Of a DNA stretch of 64,000 nucleotides, positions 43,508-53,427 are shown one piece after another. The notes below the pieces were generated by a model. That model worked only from the letters and a program-made list of their open reading frames with translations. It was not told where the DNA came from and searched no databases. The stretch spans positions 1 through 64,000 of the forward strand of contig CACYRP010000002.1 in assembly GCA_902776765.1 (NCBI GenBank). The letters run 5' to 3'. Source of the DNA: Fibrobacter succinogenes (lineage in GTDB: Bacteria; Fibrobacterota; Fibrobacteria; Fibrobacterales; Fibrobacteraceae). Numbering within the stretch: position 1 is the stretch's first letter; every line of letters begins with the position of its first letter. The translations under genes and the position numbers were made by a program.

Positions 43508-46036
43508 ATGCGCACGTACAAAGATTTAGCCATTGCCGAAGAAGAAGACAAGCTAGTCCACGCTATCGAAACATCGCGGAATTTGCTTATCGAAGCGCCT
43601 ACTGGTAGCGGTAAATCATTGTACATTCCGTGGTTTCTGAGCAGGCACTTTAGCGGGCGCATTGTCGTTTTGCAGCCAAGGCGAATCGCGGCACTGGCCC
43701 TCGCCCAATACTCCGCAAAATTGCACAACGAACCGTGCGGCAAGACGGTCGGCTACCAGTTCAGGCAAGACAGTTGCAAGTCGAGCGAAACAAGAATTTT
43801 GTTCCAGACGTACGGTAACTTTTTGCAAGAACTTTTGCATGGAAAGTTAAACGCCGATTGGGTTGTGTTCGATGAATACCACGAACGCCGTGCAGACATG
43901 GATTTGCTGTTCGCGTATTTGACGAAGAATGCGAACATGCCACGCATCGCGGTAATGTCGGCGGCATTGAACCGCGATGAACTCGAAGCTGCGCTTGGCG
44001 TGAAATGTTTGCAGCTCGGTCATCCGCTTTATCCTGTACAAATTCTGCACCAGAAACCCGCCGCCGGCATAAACATTACCGCAGGCCAAGGAATCGAAAG
44101 CGAAGTGGTTCGTGCATTGCGCACATTGTACCGCAATAACATTTGGCAAACGACGCTCGTATTCTTGCCTGGCAAAGCTGAAATTGCACGTTGCCACACC
44201 GCCGCAAGCGAGGCGCTTGGCGACAATGTCGCAGAGTTCCTTGAACTCTACGGCGGCCAAGATCGTGAAACGCAAGACCGCATTTTCGAAGAAACGGAAC
44301 GCCCGCGTGTCATCTTCACGACCAACATTGCAGAAACATCTATTACAGTGCCAAACGTGACAGGCGTTGTCGATAGCGGCATCGAGCGCGTGAACGAATA
44401 CGACGACAGCAAGAAAGTAAACGTATTGCGCACATTGCCGATTTCGTTGCAAAACGCCATCCAGCGCAGTGGCCGCAGTGGCCGTACACAGAACGGTTGT
44501 GCTATCCGCCTTTGGACCGAAGATGCCGAAAAACACATGCAACAAGGCATCGTGCCCGAAGTATTGCAAATCGAGCCTTCGGAATTGATTCTGCAAAAAG
44601 CAATGCTGGAAACCCCAACATTCAAAATTATTCTCCCTACAGCGATTCCCGAAGCGCGCGAAATGACCGCTACGGCGATGCTCGAAAACTTCGGCATGCT
44701 CAATGACGGTTGCATCACGGAACTCGGCAAGCGCACCGTCCAAACGCCGATTTCAAATATTCCGCTCGCCCTCATTCTCGCGAAGGCAAACAGCGCTGCA
44801 GACCTCCCCGACTTGCTCCTCGCCGCCATGGCATGGATCCACTCGGGAACCGAATTTGTCCAAAAATCTAAGACCTCGCTTGATCTATTTACGCTCGCGA
44901 AAGACACCCTTTCAAAAGCAATAAACGCCCCGCGCGAAGTCACATTCACGCTAAGGCAGTTGAGGGATTACCGTGATAAAATTGCAAAGTCCACCACAGT
45001 GGGCGACCTCAAAGGACCTGAAGGTCCGACCCCACACCTCATAGCCCAAAAGCTCCTTACCTCATTCCCGGATGCTCTTGCAACACCAAGCGGCAATGTT
45101 TACAAATTAAGCAACGGCAATACCATCCGCCTGCAGGTGGCCGAGGCCCCCTACGCGATACTCGCGCTTTCGATGCTCCGCACCGAAGCAGGCTCCAAAT
45201 CCGAATTGCGAGTAAATCTCTACGCTCCCGTTCCCAAAGATTTGCTCGAAGGCGATAGCGAAATCGTTCGCTACGAACTGCTGTGGCGCAGCGGTCAAGA
45301 ACGTTTCATCGGCATCGAGATTCACGAAAGCGAAAGCCCGAACGGTGACGTGCGCGAAATCAGCCGCAAAGAAATCCTCCCGCAAGAAGCCTCGCCCAAG
45401 GTCCTCGAAAAACTCAAAGAACTCACGGTAGATGCTTGGCGCGACAAGCTCGAAAAAGAAAATTGGACAGGCCGCTACCTCACGGAAAATTTGCAGACAC
45501 TTCTTATCAAGATGTGCCTTGCCGCAAAGCTTTATCCGGAATACGGTCTTCCGGAATTCAACGACGAAGACATGGAACTCATTTTCAACGAGCTTACCGA
45601 CGGAATCTTTTTGCTGCGCGACATCAACGAAGACCGTTACAGAAACATCGTTGAAGATTACTTTGGCAAGTCCATGCTCGCGTGGTTGCAAAAAACATTC
45701 CCCGATCACTACGTTCTCCCCAACGGCAAACGCGCCCGCTACAGCTACCAGGCAGTCGCTACCGCCGACGAACAGAGTAGCGGTAAAATTGTACAAAGCG
45801 CAGACGGTGTTCTCGTTGAAATTTCCGCACGCATCGAAGACTTTATGCAGCTCCGCGGAGAACACAAAATCGCCGACGGAAAGCTCAAAGTGCGTTACGA
45901 CATTCTAGCGCCGAACTTCCGCACCATTCAAAAAACATGGGACCTCACGAGCTTCTGGCAAAACACCTACGCCGAAGTCCGCAAGGAACTCCGCGGAAGA
46001 TACCCCAAGCACCCGTGGCCTGAGAGTGTAATGTAA
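43508..46036 (+). CDS. hrpB: DEAH-box ATP-dependent helicase, HrpB type
   Basis: 842-residue helicase. Motif I IEAPTGSGKSLYIP (29-40), LQPRRIAALALAQ, the DExH box FDEYHERR (122-125, DEYH), VMSAAL, then the helicase C part with FTTNIAETSITVPNVTGVVDSG and QRSGRSGRTQ, followed by the long HrpB-specific C-terminal region ending RPEWRYHPWPESVM-like (here YPKHPWPESV). HrpB-type helicases occur widely; the RNA or DNA target is not certain. Stands alone between two repeat-rich intergenic regions. Confidence 0.92.
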   Translation: MRTYKDLAIAEEEDKLVHAIETSRNLLIEAPTGSGKSLYIPWFLSRHFSGRIVVLQPRRIAALALAQYSAKLHNEPCGKTVGYQFRQDSCKSSETRILFQTYGNFLQELLHGKLNADWVVFDEYHERRADMDLLFAYLTKNANMPRIAVMSAALNRDELEAALGVKCLQLGHPLYPVQILHQKPAAGINITAGQGIESEVVRALRTLYRNNIWQTTLVFLPGKAEIARCHTAASEALGDNVAEFLELYGGQDRETQDRIFEETERPRVIFTTNIAETSITVPNVTGVVDSGIERVNEYDDSKKVNVLRTLPISLQNAIQRSGRSGRTQNGCAIRLWTEDAEKHMQQGIVPEVLQIEPSELILQKAMLETPTFKIILPTAIPEAREMTATAMLENFGMLNDGCITELGKRTVQTPISNIPLALILAKANSAADLPDLLLAAMAWIHSGTEFVQKSKTSLDLFTLAKDTLSKAINAPREVTFTLRQLRDYRDKIAKSTTVGDLKGPEGPTPHLIAQKLLTSFPDALATPSGNVYKLSNGNTIRLQVAEAPYAILALSMLRTEAGSKSELRVNLYAPVPKDLLEGDSEIVRYELLWRSGQERFIGIEIHESESPNGDVREISRKEILPQEASPKVLEKLKELTVDAWRDKLEKENWTGRYLTENLQTLLIKMCLAAKLYPEYGLPEFNDEDMELIFNELTDGIFLLRDINEDRYRNIVEDYFGKSMLAWLQKTFPDHYVLPNGKRARYSYQAVATADEQSSGKIVQSADGVLVEISARIEDFMQLRGEHKIADGKLKVRYDILAPNFRTIQKTWDLTSFWQNTYAEVRKELRGRYPKHPWPESVM

Positions 46037-46048
46037 AACATGAAACGT

Positions 46049-46193
46049 AGTTGGCAGAACTTAGTTACTAGGTACTAGAAATTCTTTAGTTACTAGAATT
46101 CTTAATATGAAATTCTCTAGTAACTAGTAACTCGAAACTCTTAACTGTTGCGAAGCAACCTCAGTAACTAGGAACTCAGAACTAGTAACTTTT
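46049..46193. repeat. GTTACTAG-type repeat cluster with hairpin
   Basis: At least six degenerate copies of TAGTTACTAG or its complement CTAGTAACT, with a small hairpin GTTGCgaaGCAAC near its middle. It fills the gap between two convergent genes. No gene or classical terminator seen. Confidence 0.8.
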
Positions 46194-46198
46194 AAGTT

Positions 46199-47770
46199 CT
46201 ATTTCACGCTATACACAGCAAGAGTCTTGCTGTACTCGTAACCGACAACTAAAAGCGGCTCGCCATTAGGGCTCTTTTCTGCAGGGATAAACAAAATGCC
46301 TTCGGGGCCACGATCCTTCGGGTTCAAATAAAAATCTACGATTTTCGGGGCATTCCCTTTTTCGACGCCAGTAATATCGAACACGGCCACAGCGCTCGTG
46401 CGTTCAAGACCTGCGAATACATAACGTTTTTCGCCAACGACACCCGTTGTCACATTTTCCGGTTCGCAGCCCTTATCTTCGCTGCGAGCATCCATCTTGA
46501 CTTTACCTTTCTTGGAATTCCAGTTAAAATAGTCCGGAGCGACCTTAGCGATTGTTTGCTCAAAAACGTCACCAGAATCCCACATCAAGTGCCCAGTTGC
46601 ACCATCAAAAATGCTAATGGAACGCGAGCCAAAAGAATACATGTAAGGGCACTTGCCATTTGCAGTCTTATCGGGAGCAACATCGCAACGTTCCAGGCTG
46701 CTCACCGTCACATTTTTCAAATCGTCCAGCACACTTGATGTAAACACAGCCGGGTCAAGCACGCCCTGCTGCGAAAGCATCATCGGTGTAGTCACATCCG
46801 TCCAAGCCTTGTAATCATTGACCGGAGCGCCTTCATTCGCCGTCACGACAAACGTCTTGTTGCTCACCGAGAACGATGAAATTCCATCCGGCTGGCGCAA
46901 GCCACGCAATGGATAATTCTTGATTTCAATAGCCTTGTTCTTCTTGACATCAAGCCCGTTACCCAACACAGAATGGTCCACATAACCGAGCGGGAACACA
47001 TCCAATATTTTCTTTGCGGCCACGTCGAACTTCACAAGGGCGTTGTTTTCTTGCAAGCTAATCCACGCGGTTTTAGAATCTCCAGAAACCGTAATGTATT
47101 CCGGTTCAAGCGACTGGACAAAGCTCTTCACGCCCGTTTTGCGAACGCCCTTCGCCATCAGTTTTAACGAATCAAGCCCATCAAAACCCACTACCGTTTT
47201 TTGCGGCTTTTTCCAAGCTTTCGCAAAGTCCGTCGCATTAGCACCCGCAGCAATCGACAAAACGCCAATACCACCTTCCGGGTCTTCAGTGAACGTCTCG
47301 TCAGGAGAACCTTCACAAGCGACAAGCAAATTCTTTCCGTCTGGCGTAAACGTAATCATGTCGGGCATGTAGCAGAGTTCATGCAAACCAAGAACTTCTA
47401 GTTTCTTGTTGTAGCGCATCACCTGCACGTGGCCTTTTTTCCATTCAGGATTATTCAAGAGGCTTACCGCCACAAGGTCACCATGAACCGTCACGCTAGA
47501 GGCGCCGCCCGACAACTTGATTTCGTTCAGTTTTTTAGGATTCAGTGGATCAGCCAAATCCACAACTTCCATGACGTTTTCGCCACCGACCACAAACAGC
47601 ACGTTCTTTTCGGGCATGAACGCCGAAATTTCAGCCGTCGTCATGGGAATCGAAGCCACCTGCTTTAGCGCCGTTCCCATCTGGAACGGGCCCGCCGGAA
47701 CATCCGACTTTTTCGCAAACGAAACGCCCGAGCACAAAAGCAGACTCATGGCTAAAGCGGTACACTTCAT
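46199..47770 (-). CDS. Choice-of-anchor-I-type secreted beta-propeller protein
   Basis: 523-residue exported protein. The signal peptide is MKCTALAMSLLLCSGVSFA; ATG 47770 is chosen for the GGGAGA site before it. The rest is a repeat-rich propeller with VVGGENVMEVVDLADPLNPK, FTPDGKNLLVACEGSPDE, EPEYITVSGDSKTAWISLQENNALVKFDV, FVVTANEGAPVNDY and GPEGILFIP, the pattern of choice-of-anchor-I/'mesenchyme-specific' surface proteins often linked with alkaline phosphatase-like domains. Function in the envelope is unknown. Next to a small coiled-coil envelope protein on the same strand. Confidence 0.8.
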   Translation of the reverse strand: MKCTALAMSLLLCSGVSFAKKSDVPAGPFQMGTALKQVASIPMTTAEISAFMPEKNVLFVVGGENVMEVVDLADPLNPKKLNEIKLSGGASSVTVHGDLVAVSLLNNPEWKKGHVQVMRYNKKLEVLGLHELCYMPDMITFTPDGKNLLVACEGSPDETFTEDPEGGIGVLSIAAGANATDFAKAWKKPQKTVVGFDGLDSLKLMAKGVRKTGVKSFVQSLEPEYITVSGDSKTAWISLQENNALVKFDVAAKKILDVFPLGYVDHSVLGNGLDVKKNKAIEIKNYPLRGLRQPDGISSFSVSNKTFVVTANEGAPVNDYKAWTDVTTPMMLSQQGVLDPAVFTSSVLDDLKNVTVSSLERCDVAPDKTANGKCPYMYSFGSRSISIFDGATGHLMWDSGDVFEQTIAKVAPDYFNWNSKKGKVKMDARSEDKGCEPENVTTGVVGEKRYVFAGLERTSAVAVFDITGVEKGNAPKIVDFYLNPKDRGPEGILFIPAEKSPNGEPLLVVGYEYSKTLAVYSVK

Positions 47771-47811
47771 ACAATCTCTCCCATGCGGCACAGCCGCGAT
47801 TTTGCCAAAAC

Positions 47812-48297
47812 TCAATCGAGAATCAGCCACATAATAAGCATGCCAAGTCCAAAACTCGCGGCCATAGACGCCGACTGAACAACGACATCGGACTTACCCT
47901 TTTCTTTGTCGGCTTTTTCCTTGGCTTCTTGCTTTTCAGCTTGTTCCTGACTAGCTTGAATAGCAACACTTAAAGCCTTGGCGCAGGTTTCGTTGTTCTC
48001 CTTGAGCGCGTTGTAGCTCTGTTCCCAATTCTCGCACTTTGCACGTTCCAGTTCAAGGTCCGAACGGAGCGCCTTTTTTTCTACAGTGCAAGCGCTATCG
48101 CGGAGCGCCATCACGCTATCGCGAACCGCAAGTTCAGCAATGAGTTCGGCTTTTTCAGCCGCATTCGCACTCGATGCCGCAGCACCATCAGTCACACTTT
48201 TAGCACTCTGCGCCAGAGCCGGCGATACGGCAAAAACAGAAACAAACAAAAAAGAAACAGCCAACAATTTCACAAAAGAGCGAACAACAGAAACCAT
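47812..48297 (-). CDS. Envelope coiled-coil protein of unknown function
   Basis: 161 residues: signal peptide ending near ALAQ, a central coiled coil (about 45-135, Ala/Glu/Lys-rich with two cysteines) and a C-terminal membrane helix (MAASFGLGMLIMWLI). GAGGCTTGT before the ATG supports the start. No family recognised. It lies between the propeller protein and the PfkB kinase, both on the same strand. Confidence 0.75.
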   Translation of the reverse strand: MVSVVRSFVKLLAVSFLFVSVFAVSPALAQSAKSVTDGAAASSANAAEKAELIAELAVRDSVMALRDSACTVEKKALRSDLELERAKCENWEQSYNALKENNETCAKALSVAIQASQEQAEKQEAKEKADKEKGKSDVVVQSASMAASFGLGMLIMWLILD

Positions 48298-48308
48298 ACA
48301 AGCCTCAA

Positions 48309-49268
48309 TTACATCTGTGCCAAGATGCGCTTCCAGCCATCTTCCGGAATCTGCGCACCCATCACCTGAACGACTTCGTTAGACACGATGCTACCGAGGT
48401 TCCCCGCGCGTTCCATGTTCCAACCGTTCATATAGCCGTAGAGGAATCCCGATGCCCAGAGATCACCAGCACCCGTCGTATCGATAGCCTTAGCGGACCC
48501 AGCCGACACGCGAGTAATCTTACCGTCCTTTGCAATCAAGGCGCCGCGCTTGCCAATCTTCACCACAGCGACCTTAGCCTTCTTGGCAAGGACTTCGAGA
48601 GCGGCTTCTTCCTTGACACCTGCATAAGCAAAAGCTTCGTCTTCGTTTGCAATGATGATATCAATCATCTTGTTTTCGAAAAGTTCATCGAACAGCTTGC
48701 GACAAGCATCGACCACGCCAAACGAGCTAAAGTCAAGCGCCGTTTCTACACCGAGACTGCGTGCAAGTTCAAAAGACTTCTTGAAGCATTCGCCGTTGAA
48801 CGCACGATAGCCTTCGGCATACAAAAGCCCCACACCGTCATAAAGCGCAGGCGTAAAATCATCAGAGCCCAAAAAGTCCGAAGCACCGAGATAAGTCCAC
48901 ATGGAACGCTGTGCATCCGGCGTCACTGCAGAGAAAACGCAACCCGTGGCAGCACTAGAAAGCCCGACCTTAGATTCGACACCGTTATTCTTCAAGTGAT
49001 CTTGGAAAAGCTTGCCGAGTTCATCATCGCCCACTTTGCTGATAAAAGCGGCCTTGCCACCGAGACGAGCCACGCCCACCATCGTATTGCAAGTCGAGCC
49101 GCCCGGCACGCGAATTGGATTTTCGAGAGAACCAAGGAACTTTTCCATCTGCGGCCAATCAACCATGTTCATGCCGCCCTTCTGGACGCCTTGTGCAGCA
49201 ATCCATTCATCGCTCACGTTAGCCAAAATATCAACAAGGGCTGCGCCCATACCAAGTACTTTTTTCAT
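48309..49268 (-). CDS. PfkB-family carbohydrate/nucleoside kinase
   Basis: 319-residue ribokinase-fold kinase with GGSTCNTMVGVARLGGKAAFISKVGDDELG and the ATP/catalytic motif DTTGAGDLWASGFLYGYM. The N-terminal GMGAALVDILANV and WTYLGASDFLG are close to adenosine/sugar kinases of this group. The substrate cannot be settled by eye. Its ATG overlaps the rhomboid stop region, with GGAGGA as ribosome site, so it is translated together with rhomboid and coaD. Confidence 0.88.
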   Translation of the reverse strand: MKKVLGMGAALVDILANVSDEWIAAQGVQKGGMNMVDWPQMEKFLGSLENPIRVPGGSTCNTMVGVARLGGKAAFISKVGDDELGKLFQDHLKNNGVESKVGLSSAATGCVFSAVTPDAQRSMWTYLGASDFLGSDDFTPALYDGVGLLYAEGYRAFNGECFKKSFELARSLGVETALDFSSFGVVDACRKLFDELFENKMIDIIIANEDEAFAYAGVKEEAALEVLAKKAKVAVVKIGKRGALIAKDGKITRVSAGSAKAIDTTGAGDLWASGFLYGYMNGWNMERAGNLGSIVSNEVVQVMGAQIPEDGWKRILAQM

Positions 49269-50161
49269 TAGAATCCTCCGCGACGGCGACGTATACGGTC
49301 ACCCGCTTTTAGTAAAAATTCACGTTCTGCTTCACTCAAGGACTGGATACCATTCCGTTCCACTTTCTTGAGAATTTCGTCCATGCGCTGCTGTTCATCT
49401 ACGTAGAACACTTCGCCTTCGAGAACTTCCGGTTCCTCAACGCTGTCACGTTGATAAGAGCGCGAGCGCGACTGCCCGCTGCTATACTTTTCGGGATTGC
49501 TTGAAAACAGGCGGAAAATTGCCGAGAGCGGTGAATGGTAAAGCACCTTCGGTCCGTTCTGGTAAACCGCCATGTAAAGGAATCCAGCAACCACGCCGCC
49601 CAAATGGGCAAAGTGCGCAATCATGTCGCCCGAATTTGCAAAAAGAATATCGAGCGCAATCATCACCCATATAGCATGCTTAATCTTCATCGGGATGATA
49701 AAGAACATGAGCAGCATGCGCTCCGGGAAGAACTTATAATAGGCCACAAACACGCCCATCAAGGCGCCCGACGCACCGATAATCGGATTGTTCGTAAGGC
49801 CGAGCAAGCACATGAAAAAGCTGAACAAAGCCGCAAAAATCCCGCAGAAAAAATACATGGCGACAAAGTGACGCGAGCCCATCCATTCAGCCACCTCGGA
49901 ACCGAACATCCAGAGCATGAGCATATTGAAGAAGAAATGCATAAAGTCGAAATGGATGAACATGTACGTCACGTAACGCCACAGTTCAAGCGGAACCCTC
50001 GGCATAAAAGCTCCGTAGTAACTGATATAGTCCGTCAGGCTGCCATAGCCAGCCCCCAAGTCCACCTCAAGCCCTCGCCCCAAGAAAGCGATGATAAAGA
50101 TAGCCGCATTGGCAAGCAACAGCGTTCGCAATGCACCGGGTAAATATTTAAATGGCTTCAT
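49268..50161 (-). CDS. Rhomboid-family intramembrane serine protease
   Basis: 297 residues, six membrane helices. The catalytic dyad is Ser131 in GASGALMG and His186 in AHLGGVVAGF; the HFFFNMLMLW helix carries the conserved Asn. A soluble acidic/Arg-rich C-terminal tail (about 230-297) follows, ending GDRIRRRRGGF. It cleaves membrane helices of other proteins; the target is unknown. Overlaps coaD by 4 bases. Confidence 0.92.
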   Translation of the reverse strand: MKPFKYLPGALRTLLLANAAIFIIAFLGRGLEVDLGAGYGSLTDYISYYGAFMPRVPLELWRYVTYMFIHFDFMHFFFNMLMLWMFGSEVAEWMGSRHFVAMYFFCGIFAALFSFFMCLLGLTNNPIIGASGALMGVFVAYYKFFPERMLLMFFIIPMKIKHAIWVMIALDILFANSGDMIAHFAHLGGVVAGFLYMAVYQNGPKVLYHSPLSAIFRLFSSNPEKYSSGQSRSRSYQRDSVEEPEVLEGEVFYVDEQQRMDEILKKVERNGIQSLSEAEREFLLKAGDRIRRRRGGF

Positions 50162-50724
50162 ATAACCTTCCTAAACTCTTTTAATAGCATTGAGACCATG
50201 TTTTTCGGCACGAACTTCGAGAGGATTGCTTTCTGTTCGGCATAGTTTTTGGACGCGCCGCACTTGAGGAGTTCGCGCACAAGGGAACTACTCACCACGA
50301 GATGTTCCTGCGCACTAAGCAAGAGCACCGTTTCAACATCGTCAAAAAGCACCTTGTTGTTCCAGGCAACCGCCTGCTCCGCATCCAAGTCCGACGCATT
50401 GCGAATGCCACGCACCAAGTAACGCGCCCCCACGGACTTCATAAAATCAACCGTGAGCCCGCTATGAACAGCGACCTTCACATTCGGGATTCCAGAAACC
50501 GCAGCTTCCACTAGCGCCTTGCGCGTTTCGGCATCAAACATGTTTTTCTTGTTTGCATTTTGCGCGACAACGACAATCAAAGAATCAAACATGCCCGCAG
50601 CACGTTTTACAAGGTCAAAATGCCCCACCGTAAACGGGTCGAATGAACCTGCGAACACCGCCACACGGGATTCGCGGCAAGCCTCCAAAGCAGCCCCACT
50701 TAATTTCTTCGATTTCCACTCCAT
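50158..50724 (-). CDS. coaD: Phosphopantetheine adenylyltransferase
   Basis: Makes dephospho-CoA from ATP and 4'-phosphopantetheine. VFAGSFDPFTVGHFDLVKRA is the nucleotidyltransferase motif with T/HxGH, GIRNASDLDAEQAVAWNNK and SSSLVRELL are family segments. About 20 residues longer at the N-terminus than typical (core starts near residue 21); an internal start is possible but none is clear. First of the coaD - rhomboid - PfkB kinase group. Confidence 0.92.
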   Translation of the reverse strand: MEWKSKKLSGAALEACRESRVAVFAGSFDPFTVGHFDLVKRAAGMFDSLIVVVAQNANKKNMFDAETRKALVEAAVSGIPNVKVAVHSGLTVDFMKSVGARYLVRGIRNASDLDAEQAVAWNNKVLFDDVETVLLLSAQEHLVVSSSLVRELLKCGASKNYAEQKAILSKFVPKNMVSMLLKEFRKVI

Positions 50725-50740
50725 GTAGTATAATTTATAA

Positions 50741-50957
50741 AATTAGTTACTAGTTAATAGTCGATAGTTACTCGTTAATAGCAAAAAGTACCTTTGAAAT
50801 TAGTTACTTGAATTGAGTTACTAGATACTAGTTAGAAGTTACTAGTTAATAGTTACTAGAAGACTTAAGAGACAAAAAGCATTTTGTTTAATGCAACCTA
50901 GTAACTCAAAACTCAGAACTGCGACAAAGTCGCCCCAGCAACTTAGAACTATAAACT
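50741..50957. repeat. Long GTTACTAG-type repeat cluster
   Basis: About ten degenerate copies of AGTTACTAG/AGTTAATAG plus a GCGACaaaGTCGC hairpin (near 50920). Fills the gap between coaD and rsmD. No gene or recognisable terminator. Confidence 0.8.
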
Positions 50958-50965
50958 AGCGATGA

Positions 50966-51493
50966 TCACCTGAAAATAATCAGCGACGATTCCCCGTAAC
51001 GGCGAACTTGGCCTTCGCTAGCCCATTCGGGCAACTTGCGGCTCGGAGCTTCAAAAACAGCGACACCACCAGGATTCAACCACTTGATAAAAGGCCGTAA
51101 ATCCGGGTAATCCATATCCTTGAATGGCGGATCGGCATAAATCAAATCAAAGCCGCCATTGGCGCAAACGATTTCACGTTTGAGCGTAAGAACATTTGTC
51201 TCAAATAATCTGAGTCTAGACTCCGCACCCACGGACTTGTACGAACGTTCAATCATTTTCGCCTGCGGACGAGCAAGTTCCACCGCGGTAACGCTTTCGG
51301 CACCACGGCTTACAGCCTCAAGCCCCATAATGCCGCTCCCGGCAAAGAGGTCCAGCATACGAAAACCTTCGACACCCTGCAATATGTTAAAGAGAGCTTC
51401 CCTTGTTCGGGAAGCTGTCGGACGAGTTTTCATGGTGTCCGGGGACTCGATATTGCGCCCCCGCAATGAACCGCCAGTAATACGAATAGGCAT
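50966..51493 (-). CDS. rsmD: 16S rRNA (guanine966-N2) methyltransferase
   Basis: SAM-dependent methyltransferase of 175 residues. MPIRITGGSLRGRNI and RPTASRTREALFNIL open it, LDLFAGSGIMGLEAVSRGA is motif I and YADPPF is the catalytic D/NPPF motif. The ATG (51493) lies just after the TAG of the upstream pil-like gene; a longer frame would reach back into it. Confidence 0.92.
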   Translation of the reverse strand: MPIRITGGSLRGRNIESPDTMKTRPTASRTREALFNILQGVEGFRMLDLFAGSGIMGLEAVSRGAESVTAVELARPQAKMIERSYKSVGAESRLRLFETNVLTLKREIVCANGGFDLIYADPPFKDMDYPDLRPFIKWLNPGGVAVFEAPSRKLPEWASEGQVRRYGESSLIIFR

Positions 51494-51494
51494 A

Positions 51495-52487
51495 CTAACG
51501 AAGCACAAACATTTCGACACGCATGTTCGTAATCAAGAACTTCTTGGCATATCTAAGGTCAGCCTTCGTGACGCCCATGCGAATCGGTGAATTTGCAAAA
51601 ACATTCAAGAAGTTCAGCAAATCAGCAAAGTCAGCCGTCGACGTAACGTTGTACGCATAGCGTTTGTACACACCGAAATCTTCGACAACAGGCTTTTCCA
51701 AACCTTTCAAGTGAACCTTGTTCGAAGAAGCAAGAGTCTTGAACGCCTTAACTTCAGACGAAATTTCGCTCGCAGGGACAAAGCCTCGCACTGCATCCAA
51801 ACGAACTTGAGGAACAGAGAACTGACCAAACGCAGCAATTTCAGTTGCAGCTTCCGATGCAATCGGCGACTGGAAAGACTTACTTACAGCCTTGAGTCTA
51901 TCCATAAGCGTATGCTGCGAAGAGGCCTTCATAGCAATACCGCGCAGGTAATAATAGTTCGGAGCTTGGTAGACGCATTCCGAGAAACCGATATCGTCAG
52001 GCACAGCCGTATTCAAGAAAGAAAGGAACTGCGCAAGCGAAGTCTTCTGGTACGAAAGTTTTTCGAGCGGGAGATAGCTGTTGTAGCCTGTTCGTTTGTT
52101 ATTAAACAATGCCTGAGGCTTAATTTCGCCCACAATATCCTTCACAGACATAGCAGCACGAGCCTTCGCCACAGCTTCTTGCTGTTGAGCAATTTCTGCA
52201 GCGGTCGGACTAGCAGGGGCCGTCGGCTTCGGAGGAGCCGCCTTTTTAGCTCCAATCAAACTCACATAAGAGTCAGGGAGAACTCCATCCAATGCAGCAG
52301 GAACACCGCTCAAGCTCAAGTAACAGCTAAAGGCAACAAAGGCAAACAAAGCCGCAGCGGCAATCGTCAGATACTTTCTCTTAACACGACGTTCAACATC
52401 TGCAACGTTCGTCACATGCAACTGCTGCGAGACACTACCGATGGAGGATGTCCTTTCCGCCACCGCAATAAGGTTCATATGAATCAT
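51495..52487 (-). CDS. PilN/PilO-like pilus-assembly protein
   Basis: 330 residues: a short cytoplasmic start (NLIAVAERTSS resembles the NL start of PilN that binds PilM), one membrane helix (about 40-58, LTIAAAALFAFVAFSCYLSL), a Pro/Ala linker, and a periplasmic domain of ferredoxin-like units. It lies directly after the pilM-like gene, whose stop overlaps its start (ATGA) with GGAGGG before it. Probably the inner-membrane link of the type IV pilus/competence machine; the exact PilN or PilO identity is unclear. Confidence 0.6.
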   Translation of the reverse strand: MIHMNLIAVAERTSSIGSVSQQLHVTNVADVERRVKRKYLTIAAAALFAFVAFSCYLSLSGVPAALDGVLPDSYVSLIGAKKAAPPKPTAPASPTAAEIAQQQEAVAKARAAMSVKDIVGEIKPQALFNNKRTGYNSYLPLEKLSYQKTSLAQFLSFLNTAVPDDIGFSECVYQAPNYYYLRGIAMKASSQHTLMDRLKAVSKSFQSPIASEAATEIAAFGQFSVPQVRLDAVRGFVPASEISSEVKAFKTLASSNKVHLKGLEKPVVEDFGVYKRYAYNVTSTADFADLLNFLNVFANSPIRMGVTKADLRYAKKFLITNMRVEMFVLR

Positions 52488-53395
52488 ACACCCTCCATCT
52501 GGTTCAAGGCTGCGCCAACGGCACCGACACAGTAAACCATGTTAATGGGATCAACGCTATCATCAGACGGGAGCTGAGCAAAAGACCTCAATAGCGACAC
52601 GTTGTAATCACCCAGCTTTCCCATGAGGAGTTCGACAAAAGAATCTTCCGTAGCCATTTCACCGCACAAGCGAACATCGTTCACACCGGTGACAACATTT
52701 TCTGATTCAGCCAACTTCATCTGTTCAACAATTTCATTGGCAAGAATCGGATATGCGGCATCAGCAGTTTTACCCACCATCGAAAGAGTAGAAACGCAGC
52801 GCAAAGCCAAGAGTTCGTCACGACGCATCCAAGCTATCGTCACTCCGTCAAAGTCTGCCTTCACGACGCAAATAGCACCCTTAATCTTATCGCCAACATC
52901 CATCACATTCATGAGCGAAAGCACATCGACTTCCAAGGACTTCGGTGCCAGTACGCGGGAACGGAAACCCTTGCGTAGAGCGTCGACCCATTCCTTGCGG
53001 ATGGCCATCACCAGTTCATTATAGCCCAAAGAATCATCGCCACTCAATGTCATGGAATCAACAATGTAAGCATCCACGCCGGCATTCGTGAAAAGTTCCA
53101 TATACCACTTCAGATACTGAGCCTTGTTAGAGGCAGCCTCAGGCGGTATATAGACCTTGCGGATAATTGACATTTTTGCAGGGACTGTAACTGAAGTTGC
53201 TACGATATCCTTAATTTCATTTTCATCGATCCACTGCTGGAGTGTGTTTTCGAAAAGGAAGATATCATAAATGGGGTTGCACTCCACCGGGAGGACCGCC
53301 AATTTGACAACCTTCTTTGCAGAAGAGTCCACGAGAGCGACCTTCATATAGTGGTCGCCGACTTCAACACCAAGGTATAACTTTGATTCGCTCAT
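52484..53395 (-). CDS. PilM-like pilus-assembly actin-fold protein
   Basis: 303 residues. YLGVEVGDHYMKVALVDSSAKK is the first nucleotide-binding block of the actin/hexokinase fold as in PilM, and a late block VYCVGAVGAALNQME matches the final adenosine loop. PilM binds PilN and sits under the pilus machine in the cytoplasm. The gene is coupled to the PilN/O-like gene downstream. The pilB gene of the same system is 8 kb away. Confidence 0.75.
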   Translation of the reverse strand: MSESKLYLGVEVGDHYMKVALVDSSAKKVVKLAVLPVECNPIYDIFLFENTLQQWIDENEIKDIVATSVTVPAKMSIIRKVYIPPEAASNKAQYLKWYMELFTNAGVDAYIVDSMTLSGDDSLGYNELVMAIRKEWVDALRKGFRSRVLAPKSLEVDVLSLMNVMDVGDKIKGAICVVKADFDGVTIAWMRRDELLALRCVSTLSMVGKTADAAYPILANEIVEQMKLAESENVVTGVNDVRLCGEMATEDSFVELLMGKLGDYNVSLLRSFAQLPSDDSVDPINMVYCVGAVGAALNQMEGV

Positions 53396-53427
53396 ATATA
53401 TACTTATGTAAAGTTTTCTTCCTAAAA

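Noticed and set aside
43870-43885. DEYH rather than the usual DEFH in the HrpB-type helicase as a sign of a new enzyme
   Set aside because: The DExH box tolerates an aromatic change at this position; all other motifs are normal.
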